A stretch of 12,516 bases of DNA from Spirochaeta sp. (GCA_030590585.1 JAUUYD010000023.1:1-12516); one strand, 5' to 3'. Positions 1-7,001 are shown, counted from the stretch's first letter. Program-made: numbers and translations. The notes: a model not told the origin generated them from the letters alone.

Positions 1-1051
1 AGTCGTCAATAATGTCCTTGCTCCGTGTAATCTGCCGGGCCAGGGTGAAGCTGTAAAAGGCCACACGATGGGCATGTTCCCATAGCTCAGGATGGGAGGG
101 CAGATTCAGTATTTTCTCGGTTCCATAATTGAACAGCATGTTCTTGATACCCCTCAGTCCGAGCATCTTCACTGCATCGACAATGTTATCCACTTTATTC
201 GGAAGCATGAACTGGGCTGAGTTTACGGTTTTAAGCAGATCGGCTGTGAGGGCGGGATCGGTACTGATTTTCCGGGCAATGTCGCTTATTTCACTTTTTG
301 GATCGGCGATGAGCCGCTGAATGGCTACGATGTTATCCGGGAACTGCGGCAGCTGGTCAATCTCTTCCACAATCTGGGATATGAGCATGTCCAGCTTCTC
401 AAGTTTCACTTCATTGATGGGAACGGTAATACTGGCGGTCGTTATTCCCTCTTCCCCTTCAATCTCATAGGCATCCTCGTCAAGGCCCATCTTACGGAGC
501 ATCAGAACAAGAATAACGATGCCCAGACCGGCGCCTTCGGAGTCATCGAGAACCTCAGCAAAAGCTTCTTCCAGGGTTTCAAAGGCCCTGGAACGGGCGA
601 TGCGGTCGTACACCCTCATCTGTTCTTTTCGGGTTATTTCCACATTGTTCTTTATGGAGATACGGAAATTGCGGCCTTTGGGGTGAAACAGAAACTTGAT
701 GTAGAGTCCCTTTTTTTTCTGTAATTCCAGCCAGTAGGTGTGATTGTCGAGGGTTTCTTCCTTGAATTTCTTCATACCCTCGGTATAATCCTCGCGGTTT
801 TGAAGGTTCAGCTGCTTCTCGTCGAAGTACACCCTCTTGGTGTTGGCTTTTTTCGCATTGACTGCGAGTTCCTTGAGACAATATGAGAGGTGATCTTTCA
901 GACCGCCCTGGCCGAGTTCGTCAAGATAGGCGCCGAGTATCTCATCAATCTGCATCTCGGTTTCATGGGGAAGCTTATAAGTTGTTACCGTCAGCGGTAC
1001 GGACATACGAACTGACTGTTTGATTTTTTCGATAATTTTTGGGTTAGGCAT
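1..1051 (-). CDS. GHKL-type ATPase-like/HDOD domain protein, C-terminus outside window
   Basis: The first 350 residues are visible; the 3' end lies beyond base 1. Residues about 50-210 resemble a histidine-kinase-type (GHKL) ATPase fold: an N-box-like ELAVN at 61-65 and a glycine loop EGAGLGI at 172-178. The position expected for the G1 box (DxGxG) reads NNVEI (134-138), so nucleotide binding is uncertain. From about 230 an HDOD domain begins (IDQLPQFPDN, then STDPALTADLLKTVNSA), the HD-related fold without catalytic metal ligands that is found in bacterial signalling proteins. No transmembrane segment is seen, so it is probably cytoplasmic. The start is ATG at 1051, with AAGGA 7 nt upstream and a promoter at 1073-1103. 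It lies 83 bp downstream of the Lon-like gene on the same strand. The HDOD call is confident and the ATPase-like call moderate. The role (signal integration, perhaps in motility or stress) is inference. Confidence 0.85.
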   Translation of the reverse strand, partial: MPNPKIIEKIKQSVRMSVPLTVTTYKLPHETEMQIDEILGAYLDELGQGGLKDHLSYCLKELAVNAKKANTKRVYFDEKQLNLQNREDYTEGMKKFKEETLDNHTYWLELQKKKGLYIKFLFHPKGRNFRISIKNNVEITRKEQMRVYDRIARSRAFETLEEAFAEVLDDSEGAGLGIVILVLMLRKMGLDEDAYEIEGEEGITTASITVPINEVKLEKLDMLISQIVEEIDQLPQFPDNIVAIQRLIADPKSEISDIARKISTDPALTADLLKTVNSAQFMLPNKVDNIVDAVKMLGLRGIKNMLFNYGTEKILNLPSHPELWEHAHRVAFYSFTLARQITRSKDIIDD

Positions 1052-1072
1052 GCACTTTTCCTTATTCTATCA

Positions 1073-1103
1073 ATTATACTCTCGGCATAGCCGTCTATGT
1101 CAA
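1073..1103 (-). promoter_or_regulatory. sigma70-like promoter of the ATPase-like/HDOD gene
   Basis: On the minus strand TTGACA (1098-1103) and TATAAT (1073-1078) match both consensus hexamers exactly, with a slightly long 19-nt spacer. The predicted transcript would start near 1066, giving a leader of about 15 nt that includes the AAGGA ribosome binding site. The spacer holds an inverted repeat CGGC-ATA-GCCG (1083-1093 on the plus strand) that could be an operator. The promoter lets this gene be expressed independently of the upstream Lon-like gene. Confidence 0.75.
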
Positions 1104-1134
1104 ATACAGAAATCACCATTCACCATTCAATCTC

Positions 1135-3516
1135 TTATGAGAGATCGGCTAATTCGGCTAATCCCCGGCGTACTTTCTCATTAATACTGTGATTTTCAAA
1201 TTTGCCGTTCCGCCGCTCCCTGCCTGCGTTCCAGCCGGTGAGCAATGCCATCAGCTCATCGATGTCCCGGGCAGCCCAGATATGAAACTGTGATGCTTTT
1301 ACGGCTTTTATCACCTTGTCCGGAAGAATCACCGAGCCGATATTTTTTACCGGTATCACAACACCCTGCCTGCCGGTCAGTCCTCTGGCCTCGCAAGCCT
1401 GAAAGAAGCCCTGAACTTTTTCATGGATGCCGCCTACGGGTTGAAGAATCCCCTGCTGATTGACGGCTCCGGTCACCGCGACATCCTGTCGCAGGGGTAT
1501 CTCCGCTATGGCTGATAAAAGTGCCGCCAGTTCCGCGGCTGAAGCCGAATCGCCGTCGATTTCATAGTAGGATTGTTCCACTGCTATACTGGCAGTGAGG
1601 GAGAGCTGCTGTCTTCTGGCGTATCGGTGGCGAAGATAACCTTCCAGAAGGAACATTCCCTTATCGTGGAGTTCTCCCGACAAACCCGATTCTCTTTCAA
1701 CATTTATGAGCCCTTCTTTTCCAGGGCCGACGGCAGCGGTGATTCTCAAAGGGATGCCGAAAGAATAAAATCCGCGTTCCAGAACCGCCAGACCATTGAT
1801 GACAGCTGTTTTCTTACCATCTGTATCAATGAGTAAGGTTCCTTCCCGGATCTGGTTTATCAGCATCGTTTCAGAAAGATTACTCAGGTACTCACGGGCG
1901 GCTATGGCTTCCTTGACAACATCACCATCGATTGAGGATTTTCCTTTTTTTCCGGCACCGTAATCGGATTCGCGTATCAAATCGCCAATCAGGCTGAAGC
2001 GGGTGCTCAGTCTGTCCCTTTTTTCAGAAAGAAGAACACCGTAGGAAATTATTTCCCTGATTCCGTCCGGAGTGATCGGCAGCAGTCCTTCTTTGGCTGA
2101 GAGACCTCTGGCGAAGGAGGCGTATTCTTTTTCCGTCTTTGCCCCGCGTTTCATCACTGGGCTGAACTCCGCGGCAACTTTGAAAAGCTTTATAAATTCA
2201 TCATCCTGGGCACAGAGGGATTCGTAGATTTTAGATGGTCCAACGAGGATTACCGTCGTTTCGGCGATTACAGGTTCGGGCTTCATCAGTATGGGCAGGG
2301 GGCCAAGCGGAGTAGACTGGACTTCGGGAATGACATGTCCGGTTTGCAGGGCCCGTTTCAGCTCGGCCCATAATCCATCCTTGGAGAATATATCCTCGGC
2401 CTGGAGGATGAGGAAACCTCCGTCGGCCTGGAGCAGGGAGCCGGCCTTTATCATCATCATGTTTGTCCGCAGTTCTCCCGAGACATCATATTTTGCCTCA
2501 ATGGAACCGAACAGATTGGTTTTTGTAGGGTTGGTTTCATGAATAACCGGCAGTTCTTCGGCGCCGAAACGGTCGACGACAATGTTCACTCCGTAACGGA
2601 TATCGAGGTCAATTTCCTCTTCATCATCACTGTCCGAGCTAATCCAGTCACTGTTTTCCAGTACATCCTCTTCCAGGCTGTTCAGGAATATTTTTATTGA
2701 TTCAGAAGGCCATGAGTCAGCTACGGTAATGCATTCTTCATGAAGCCCCGGCTGTATTGTATCGTTTTTCAGCTTTGTCAGGGTTTCATCCAGCTGTTCT
2801 CTGGCAATCCTGAGCTCCCTGTAGATACGTTTCATGGCGTCCAGATAGGCAAAATACCTTTCACGGGTTTCCGTCCAGACACTTTCGGGGATTCTTCCTG
2901 ATGAAACCAGATCCTGAAGGTCTTCAAACAGAACCACCTCTCCTTCAATTACAGGAGCGATATCAGTGGCCTGGCCTTCATCCTCATCATCTGTTTGTAC
3001 TGTACTGAAGCCTTCGGCTTTCAGTTGACCTTCGAAATCCGCCAGAACCTTGTTTTCACCGTTTTCCACTTCGGCAATGAGGCTGTCCCTCCTGGCCTTG
3101 TAGGTTTCCGCATCCAGATCGTGAGAAATCCTGTCGTTTAAACGGTCCACCAGGAGTTTAATATCTTCCTTGAACTGCCGGGCCCTGCCTTCGGGGAAGG
3201 TGAGGTTCAGGGGTTTGTCGGGATTCTGGAAATCCTGGACATAAACAATATCTCTCAAAGAGCCGTTTTTACCCCTGTGCCGGGAGAGTATATCCATTAT
3301 TGCCGTATGTTTGCCTGTACCGGATTCACCGGCGGCGTATATGTTATAGCCCTTGGCCTTGATGGACATTCCCATTTCAAGAGCCTGTACGGCTCTGTCC
3401 TGGCCGATTACGGCCCATTGCTTGTCTTCAGGGTTTGTTGTTGATCTGTTATCGGCAGGTACTTCGATATTCAGTAAAATCTCGTTCAGAGAGAGTTCGC
3501 GGGGAAAATGCGGCAT
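1135..3516 (-). CDS. Lon-family ATP-dependent protease (AAA_32 plus Lon C-terminal protease domain)
   Basis: This 793-residue protein belongs to the Lon-related group typified by E. coli YcbZ and archaeal LonB, not to classical Lon: the long Lon N-terminal substrate domain is absent. Walker A is GESGTGK (63-69). A Walker B-like stretch, GGFLILQAED, follows at 366-375 after a large helical insert with acidic clusters at 176-180 and 296-303, as in AAA_32 proteins. The C-terminal S16 protease domain carries the catalytic Ser657 in GDSAS and Lys700 in GGIHEK, 43 residues apart as in E. coli Lon (Ser679/Lys722). It should be an ATP-driven Ser-Lys peptidase in the cytoplasm; archaeal LonB is membrane-bound, but no clear transmembrane helix is seen here. 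The start ATG at 3516 has AGGA 8 nt upstream. The gene is divergent from the Nif3-like gene. The length fits the family. Substrates are unknown. Confidence 0.93.
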   Translation of the reverse strand: MPHFPRELSLNEILLNIEVPADNRSTTNPEDKQWAVIGQDRAVQALEMGMSIKAKGYNIYAAGESGTGKHTAIMDILSRHRGKNGSLRDIVYVQDFQNPDKPLNLTFPEGRARQFKEDIKLLVDRLNDRISHDLDAETYKARRDSLIAEVENGENKVLADFEGQLKAEGFSTVQTDDEDEGQATDIAPVIEGEVVLFEDLQDLVSSGRIPESVWTETRERYFAYLDAMKRIYRELRIAREQLDETLTKLKNDTIQPGLHEECITVADSWPSESIKIFLNSLEEDVLENSDWISSDSDDEEEIDLDIRYGVNIVVDRFGAEELPVIHETNPTKTNLFGSIEAKYDVSGELRTNMMMIKAGSLLQADGGFLILQAEDIFSKDGLWAELKRALQTGHVIPEVQSTPLGPLPILMKPEPVIAETTVILVGPSKIYESLCAQDDEFIKLFKVAAEFSPVMKRGAKTEKEYASFARGLSAKEGLLPITPDGIREIISYGVLLSEKRDRLSTRFSLIGDLIRESDYGAGKKGKSSIDGDVVKEAIAAREYLSNLSETMLINQIREGTLLIDTDGKKTAVINGLAVLERGFYSFGIPLRITAAVGPGKEGLINVERESGLSGELHDKGMFLLEGYLRHRYARRQQLSLTASIAVEQSYYEIDGDSASAAELAALLSAIAEIPLRQDVAVTGAVNQQGILQPVGGIHEKVQGFFQACEARGLTGRQGVVIPVKNIGSVILPDKVIKAVKASQFHIWAARDIDELMALLTGWNAGRERRNGKFENHSINEKVRRGLAELADLS

Positions 3517-3557
3517 GAATGCTATCCTATAGGTTGAATGGGTTTATGGTAAGACGA

Positions 3558-3565
3558 GGGGGGGG
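3558..3565. repeat. G8 homopolymer in divergent intergenic region
   Basis: Eight consecutive Gs (plus strand) lie between the divergent Lon-like and Nif3-like genes, 4 nt upstream of the Nif3-like gene's -35 box. On the minus strand the run could fall between a weak -35-like CAAACA and a -10-like CATAAA that might serve the Lon-like gene. Such runs are prone to slippage; poly-G tracts modulate promoters in Treponema pallidum tpr genes. A role here is speculation. Confidence 0.6.
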
Positions 3566-3569
3566 ATGT

Positions 3570-3597
3570 TTGACGACCCTTGTTTATATTCTATAAT
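3570..3597 (+). promoter_or_regulatory. sigma70-like promoter of the nif3-lspA unit
   Basis: TTGACG (3570-3575), a 16-nt spacer and TATAAT (3592-3597) match 11 of 12 consensus positions. Transcription would begin about 7 nt after the -10 box, at 3604-3605, which coincides with the A of the ATG chosen for the Nif3-like protein. The promoter therefore lies inside the longer open frame that begins at 3566 and argues against that earlier start. Confidence 0.75.
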
Positions 3598-3604
3598 CGA
3601 GCTT

Positions 3605-4366
3605 ATGAAAATGGCAGATTTCGACGGTTGGGTAAGGGACAGGCTGGAGTTTCCGGAGATAGATGATATTGATGTGTCCCTGAATGGAATACAGGTGGGG
3701 AGCGTAGATTCAGAGCTGACGAAGATTGCCTTTGCGGTTGACGCCTGCATGGATTCTTTCCGGCGCACCCTGCAGGAAGGTGCACAGGCTCTTTTTGTCC
3801 ATCATGGATTGTTCTGGGGACCGGCAGTTCCCCTTAGCGGTATAATGGGGGAGCGGGTTGGCTTTCTGATGAAGAACGACATCTCTCTCTACGCATGTCA
3901 CCTGCCCTTGGACCGGCATGCGGAACTGGGGAATAACGCCCGTATCGTAAATATCCTCGGGCTTGAGGATGTCAAACCATTCGGTGACTATAAAGGCCGT
4001 AAGATCGGATTCAAGGGGCGTCTGCCGGAAGTCTCAGATTTAGAAACTCTGATTGTCCGGCTTTTCGGCGCCTGGGAAAGCCGCATCAATGCCCTGCGTT
4101 TCGGGCCTTCGGAGATTCGCAGTGTCGCTGTCGTTTCCGGAGGCGGGACTCGTGAGGTTTCCCAGGCCATTGCCGAGGGTGTGGATTTGTATATTACCGG
4201 TGATTCATCCCATTCGATTTATCATGAATGCCGGGAGGCAGGTATCAATGTTCTTTTTGCCGGACATTATCTGACAGAGATATTTGGCGTCAAAGCCATG
4301 GCTGATACAGTTGCCTCTGAATTGGGAATTGAAACCGTTTTCCTTGATATTCCCACCGGTTACTGA
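3605..4366 (+). CDS. Nif3-like dinuclear metal centre protein (NIF3/YbgI family)
   Basis: With the ATG at 3605 the protein has 253 residues. The metal-ligand pattern of the family is complete: the HHG motif (His66, His67), an Asp in LPLDRH (Asp103), and GHYLTE near the C-terminus (His221, Glu225). ITGDSSHS (198-205) matches the conserved segment before the last ligands. Members form toroidal hexamers binding two metals per subunit. Some are annotated as GTP cyclohydrolase I type 2, but the physiological substrate is unsettled. An in-frame ATG at 3566 has a GAGG-like sequence in front, but the promoter at 3570-3597 starts transcription after it, and family members begin close to MKMADFDGW. ATG 3611 is a further alternative. 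No Shine-Dalgarno precedes 3605, so translation may be leaderless. lspA follows 40 nt downstream. Confidence 0.9.
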   Translation: MKMADFDGWVRDRLEFPEIDDIDVSLNGIQVGSVDSELTKIAFAVDACMDSFRRTLQEGAQALFVHHGLFWGPAVPLSGIMGERVGFLMKNDISLYACHLPLDRHAELGNNARIVNILGLEDVKPFGDYKGRKIGFKGRLPEVSDLETLIVRLFGAWESRINALRFGPSEIRSVAVVSGGGTREVSQAIAEGVDLYITGDSSHSIYHECREAGINVLFAGHYLTEIFGVKAMADTVASELGIETVFLDIPTGY

Positions 4367-4379
4367 TATTTATCTACAT

Positions 4380-4408
4380 GGAGGCAAAGCCTCCCGGGAG
4401 TCTTTTTT
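4380..4408 (+). promoter_or_regulatory. intercistronic hairpin before lspA (possible attenuator)
   Basis: GGAGGC (4380-4385), loop AAA and GCCTCC (4389-4394) form a perfect 6-bp stem. It is followed by the palindrome CTCCCGGGAG (4391-4400), whose second half is the probable lspA ribosome binding site, and by a run of six Ts (4403-4408) that enters the TTG start codon. An alternative pairing of GCAAA (4384-4388) with TTTGC (4406-4410) would cover the start. The 8 nt between stem and T run are too many for a classical intrinsic terminator. A modest translational or transcriptional damping effect is possible but unproven. Confidence 0.35.
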
Positions 4409-4910
4409 GCGTAAATACCGATATTTCATCCTCAGTGCCCTTATTATCGCTGCGGATCAGTTCACAAAAATTCTTGTTGAGAAGCTGATTCCTCCCTATA
4501 CAATCGCCTGGAGCTTCGCGGGAGATTTTTTCCGCCTTATTCATGTTAAGAATCAGGGTGTGGCATTCAGTATGGGCAGCGGATTCTCTGATGTACTGCG
4601 TATTGGTCTTTTTATTGTCATTCCCCTTCTTGTGCTCATCGCGGTGGGTTATTACCTTGTCCGGGGTAAAGACCTTAGCGGGGGTCAGCGCTGGATTCTT
4701 GCGGCCATCATCGGCGGGGGCCTGGGTAATCAGATAGACCGGATTTTCCGGCCTGACGGAGTGGTGGATTTCCTGGACTTCAAGTTTTATGGATTATTCG
4801 GGCTGGAACGCTGGCCCACATTCAATATTGCCGATGCGACACTGGTAGTTTCATCAATTCTGTTAATTCTCCTGCTCATACGGCAGGAGCTGAACATGAG
4901 GAAAGAATGA
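4407..4910 (+). CDS. lspA: Prolipoprotein signal peptidase (signal peptidase II)
   Basis: LspA is the aspartic protease of the inner membrane that removes signal peptides from diacylglyceryl-modified prolipoproteins. The four expected membrane helices are visible (about 4-21, 60-84, 92-108 and 143-160 in a 167-residue product). Conserved segments include ADQFTK (17-22), NQGVAFS (49-55), GNQIDRIF (108-115), VVDFLDF with catalytic Asp121, and FNIADA with catalytic Asp143. The start is taken as TTG 4407, with GGGAG 6 nt upstream, which gives the normal LspA length. The frame stays open upstream to an ATG at 4284, but that lies inside the Nif3-like gene and would add 41 non-membrane residues foreign to the family. 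The gene is downstream of the Nif3-like gene and overlaps the next one by ATGA. Function is confident; the exact start is moderately so. Confidence 0.94.
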   Translation: MRKYRYFILSALIIAADQFTKILVEKLIPPYTIAWSFAGDFFRLIHVKNQGVAFSMGSGFSDVLRIGLFIVIPLLVLIAVGYYLVRGKDLSGGQRWILAAIIGGGLGNQIDRIFRPDGVVDFLDFKFYGLFGLERWPTFNIADATLVVSSILLILLLIRQELNMRKE

Positions 4911-5188
4911 ATAAAAAACTGAATACTGTCTATTTTCTGATTGCGGCTACTATCCTGAATCTTTTGATACTGATTCTGCTGGCTGTGATACTTGGTGTTA
5001 CAGTCGGGGCCATTTATCAGAAGCTCAATGTGGAATCTGAAGGACTGTCACTGGTGGCGGTAATCATCATTCTGTTCGGTTCCATAGCCGGGACTTTCTT
5101 TCTCTACTCGAAAATTATTAAATGGGCGATGAAGAAGTGGAATCTGGAAAATTACATTGAACCGATATTCCGGCCGAAGCGACGCTAA
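4907..5188 (+). CDS. Small two-helix membrane protein downstream of lspA
   Basis: This 93-residue protein has two long hydrophobic segments, about residues 6-37 and 47-69, and a basic C-terminal tail ending RPKRR. Its ATG overlaps the lspA stop (ATGA), with GAGG 5 nt upstream, so it is very likely translationally coupled to lspA. I recall short membrane proteins next to lspA in treponemes that databases label 'leader peptide processing enzyme'. That label probably derives from the position and not from a known activity. No catalytic motif is visible. It may be an accessory of lipoprotein processing or simply an operon passenger. Confidence 0.85.
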   Translation: MNKKLNTVYFLIAATILNLLILILLAVILGVTVGAIYQKLNVESEGLSLVAVIIILFGSIAGTFFLYSKIIKWAMKKWNLENYIEPIFRPKRR

Positions 5189-5199
5189 ACCGACTGCAG

Positions 5200-6837
5200 T
5201 TAATATCCGTCGGATGCCAGCCGGTTCATGTCTTTCTTGTATAGCTCGTTGTAAACAAATCCCCGGTTCCTCAAGTTGTCTTTCACCGGTTGAGTGAATG
5301 GCATGTAACGCCAGAAAATGCCTCTGACTTCTTTCTCGAGCTTTTGAACCCCGTCAACTTCCTTGGTAATCCAGAGAAGGTAATCATCCAGGAAATTCAT
5401 CCGGACGTCGCCGCGTATTTTCTTTGAGCTGAACCATTGATAGTAGTGACCGGAGAGACCTTCTTCCATCCAGTAGTGACCGGCCTTTTCCTTGGACACA
5501 TTCCATCGCAGATCTCCAAGAGCATAGATGACGGCGAATTTCAGATTTTTGGGAAACATCGGTATGGCGATGCGGCCCCGGCTGGTGGACCTGTTGAAGC
5601 GTTCAAAAGGCTCCCAGCAGACTCCCTTTTCACCGTAACTGGGAACAATTATGGTATGGGGAACGATTCGATTTGTTTTCTGTCTGAAGGTACGCCGGAA
5701 TACATCGGGGTCTACCTGTTCCACCTGATCCATGCAGCGTATTACATTTTCCCGGGTACCGATAAGATCCATATTCGGGAAAAAGAAGTTCTTGAGCAGG
5801 AACGGTATGTGATTTCCCTGTCTGCCGACACACATCTTGGCCATTTGCCTGATACTCTCCAGCTCGCTTTCCATCACCCCTTTATCGGCTTTGCTCAAAC
5901 CGCCCATCTGCTGAATCTTGTTACCGAGTTTGCCAAGTTCCGTATCCGCTGCCTTGAATTTTTCGATATTGAAGCTGATGTCCCTGTCAAGTTTGTTCAG
6001 TCTTCGAAGTATTTCAGCAGATCTGCTGAGAGTTTGTTTTTGTTCCAGGGAATATGCATCTTTAATTCCCGGGATAACCGGATGGGAGTCATGCCGGATT
6101 ATAAGTTTAATTTGAGAATTCAAGTCTGCTTCGAGTCCATCGCGTTTGATAATGAGCGTTCTCAGGAGTGTGAGGTTGGCTTCTTTAGACCCCTTTGCTT
6201 TATCCAGAAGGGCCTTTGTCCTGGTCTGAACGTTCATTTTGGAAGGATTTAATTCATCTGTCGCCAGAGGATTGATCTTACCTTCAAGAATGAGATCGAA
6301 CCATTCATCCACATAATGAACGGGTTCTTCGTAATCATTGCCGGATACAATTTTTGAGATCATCCGGCGCTGTTCCAGGGACACGAGGGTCGGGAGGAAA
6401 TATCCGTATCTCAGGGCCCATCTTTTCTCTATCATCGAACCCTGATAATGAGTTGACATATTCCGGGCCAGATCCCACCAGGCCGGAATCAGCTGCTGGC
6501 GGTAGACACCCTTCTCCTGGGGGTCTTCCGCTTTCAGATACTTCTGCAGAATTGTATGGATGCGTTTGGAGATATCACCCTCTCCGGTCAGTACTTTTGA
6601 ATAATAGTCTTTTTCAAAAAATACAGGATCAGGATCCTGATCCCATTTGATGATTGAGGAGAAACTCTCTTTTGAAAAATCTTCAACAGGAACGTCTTTA
6701 GGATCCCGGGGTTCATCGGGAATCTGATCTTCAAAGAGATCCGAGAAGTCTGGAATAGACACAGGGGACGTATCGTCACCCAGGAGATCAGCAATCTCCG
6801 GGTCGATGTCCCCTGCACTTAAAATATTATCTTCCAT
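5200..6837 (-). CDS. Unrecognised 545-residue protein next to tRNA-Ala
   Basis: I do not recognise this family. The first 60 residues are strongly acidic and proline-containing (for example DPEIADLLGDD at 12-22), suggesting a disordered head. Residues roughly 220-350 are helical with coiled-coil character. The C-terminal third is tryptophan- and tyrosine-rich, with IPMFPKNLKFAVIYALGDLRW followed by HYWMEEGLSGHYYQWF, and looks like a folded domain. No signal peptide or membrane helix is seen, and I found no HExxH, Walker or kinase motif. The frame stays open upstream into the tRNA gene through a GTG at 6891, but ATG 6837 is the only plausible start. It lies 8 nt from the tRNA 3' end and has no Shine-Dalgarno. 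The gene converges with the plus-strand lspA unit, 11 nt apart. It is certainly coding; function is unknown. Confidence 0.85.
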   Translation of the reverse strand: MEDNILSAGDIDPEIADLLGDDTSPVSIPDFSDLFEDQIPDEPRDPKDVPVEDFSKESFSSIIKWDQDPDPVFFEKDYYSKVLTGEGDISKRIHTILQKYLKAEDPQEKGVYRQQLIPAWWDLARNMSTHYQGSMIEKRWALRYGYFLPTLVSLEQRRMISKIVSGNDYEEPVHYVDEWFDLILEGKINPLATDELNPSKMNVQTRTKALLDKAKGSKEANLTLLRTLIIKRDGLEADLNSQIKLIIRHDSHPVIPGIKDAYSLEQKQTLSRSAEILRRLNKLDRDISFNIEKFKAADTELGKLGNKIQQMGGLSKADKGVMESELESIRQMAKMCVGRQGNHIPFLLKNFFFPNMDLIGTRENVIRCMDQVEQVDPDVFRRTFRQKTNRIVPHTIIVPSYGEKGVCWEPFERFNRSTSRGRIAIPMFPKNLKFAVIYALGDLRWNVSKEKAGHYWMEEGLSGHYYQWFSSKKIRGDVRMNFLDDYLLWITKEVDGVQKLEKEVRGIFWRYMPFTQPVKDNLRNRGFVYNELYKKDMNRLASDGY

Positions 6838-6845
6838 ATCCGGTT

Positions 6846-6919
6846 TGGAGGTGAAGGGAGTCGAACCCACGACCTCGTGAATGCCATTCACGCGCTCTAG
6901 CCAGCTGAGCTACACCCCC
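6846..6919 (-). tRNA. tRNA-Ala, anticodon GGC
   Basis: The minus strand folds as a complete 74-nt cloverleaf counting the discriminator A. The acceptor stem is GGGGGTG paired with CACCTCC, including one G-T wobble. The D stem is GCTC/GAGC, the anticodon stem CGTGA/TCACG, the anticodon loop ATGGCAT with anticodon GGC, and the T loop TTCGACT. The second pair of the T stem is T-T and the first is G-T, so that stem is weak. No 3' CCA is encoded (the sequence continues AACC), so CCA must be added by nucleotidyltransferase. A consensus-like promoter lies just upstream and the next CDS begins 8 nt downstream. Confidence 0.95.
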
Positions 6920-6932
6920 GGATGCGAGGGCC

Positions 6933-6961
6933 ATCCTATCGGCGGCCTTCAAAATTGTCAA
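6933..6961 (-). promoter_or_regulatory. sigma70-like promoter of tRNA-Ala and the downstream CDS
   Basis: On the minus strand TTGACA (6956-6961), a 17-nt spacer and TAGGAT (6933-6938) form a strong promoter match (10 of 12). The predicted start near 6926 is about 7 nt before the mature tRNA 5' end. There is no terminator between the tRNA and the 545-residue CDS, so this promoter probably serves both. Confidence 0.8.
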
Positions 6962-7001
6962 CAGAATCAAAGGCAGAATAAAGAGAAATCCGCCTGCGAT
7001 C

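Noticed and set aside
579..881. Minus-strand 100-codon frame inside the ATPase-like/HDOD gene
   Set aside because: It is an out-of-frame shadow of that gene; the HDOD frame is clearly the coding one.
1114..1127. Tandem CACCATT repeat downstream of the Lon-like gene
   Set aside because: Two copies of 7 nt are too short to support a repeat element or binding array.
5190..5213. CCGAC/GTCGG inverted repeat between the convergent genes as a terminator
   Set aside because: The stem is only 5 bp with a 14-nt loop and no T run, and it overlaps the end of the minus-strand CDS.
5437..6252. Long plus-strand open frame (271 codons) opposite the 545-residue CDS
   Set aside because: It has no family features. 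The minus-strand frame is longer, has coherent domain character and follows a promoter; this is an antisense shadow.
6838..6891. N-terminal extension of the 545-residue CDS from GTG 6891
   Set aside because: It would be encoded by the tRNA itself; ATG 6837 is the sensible start.
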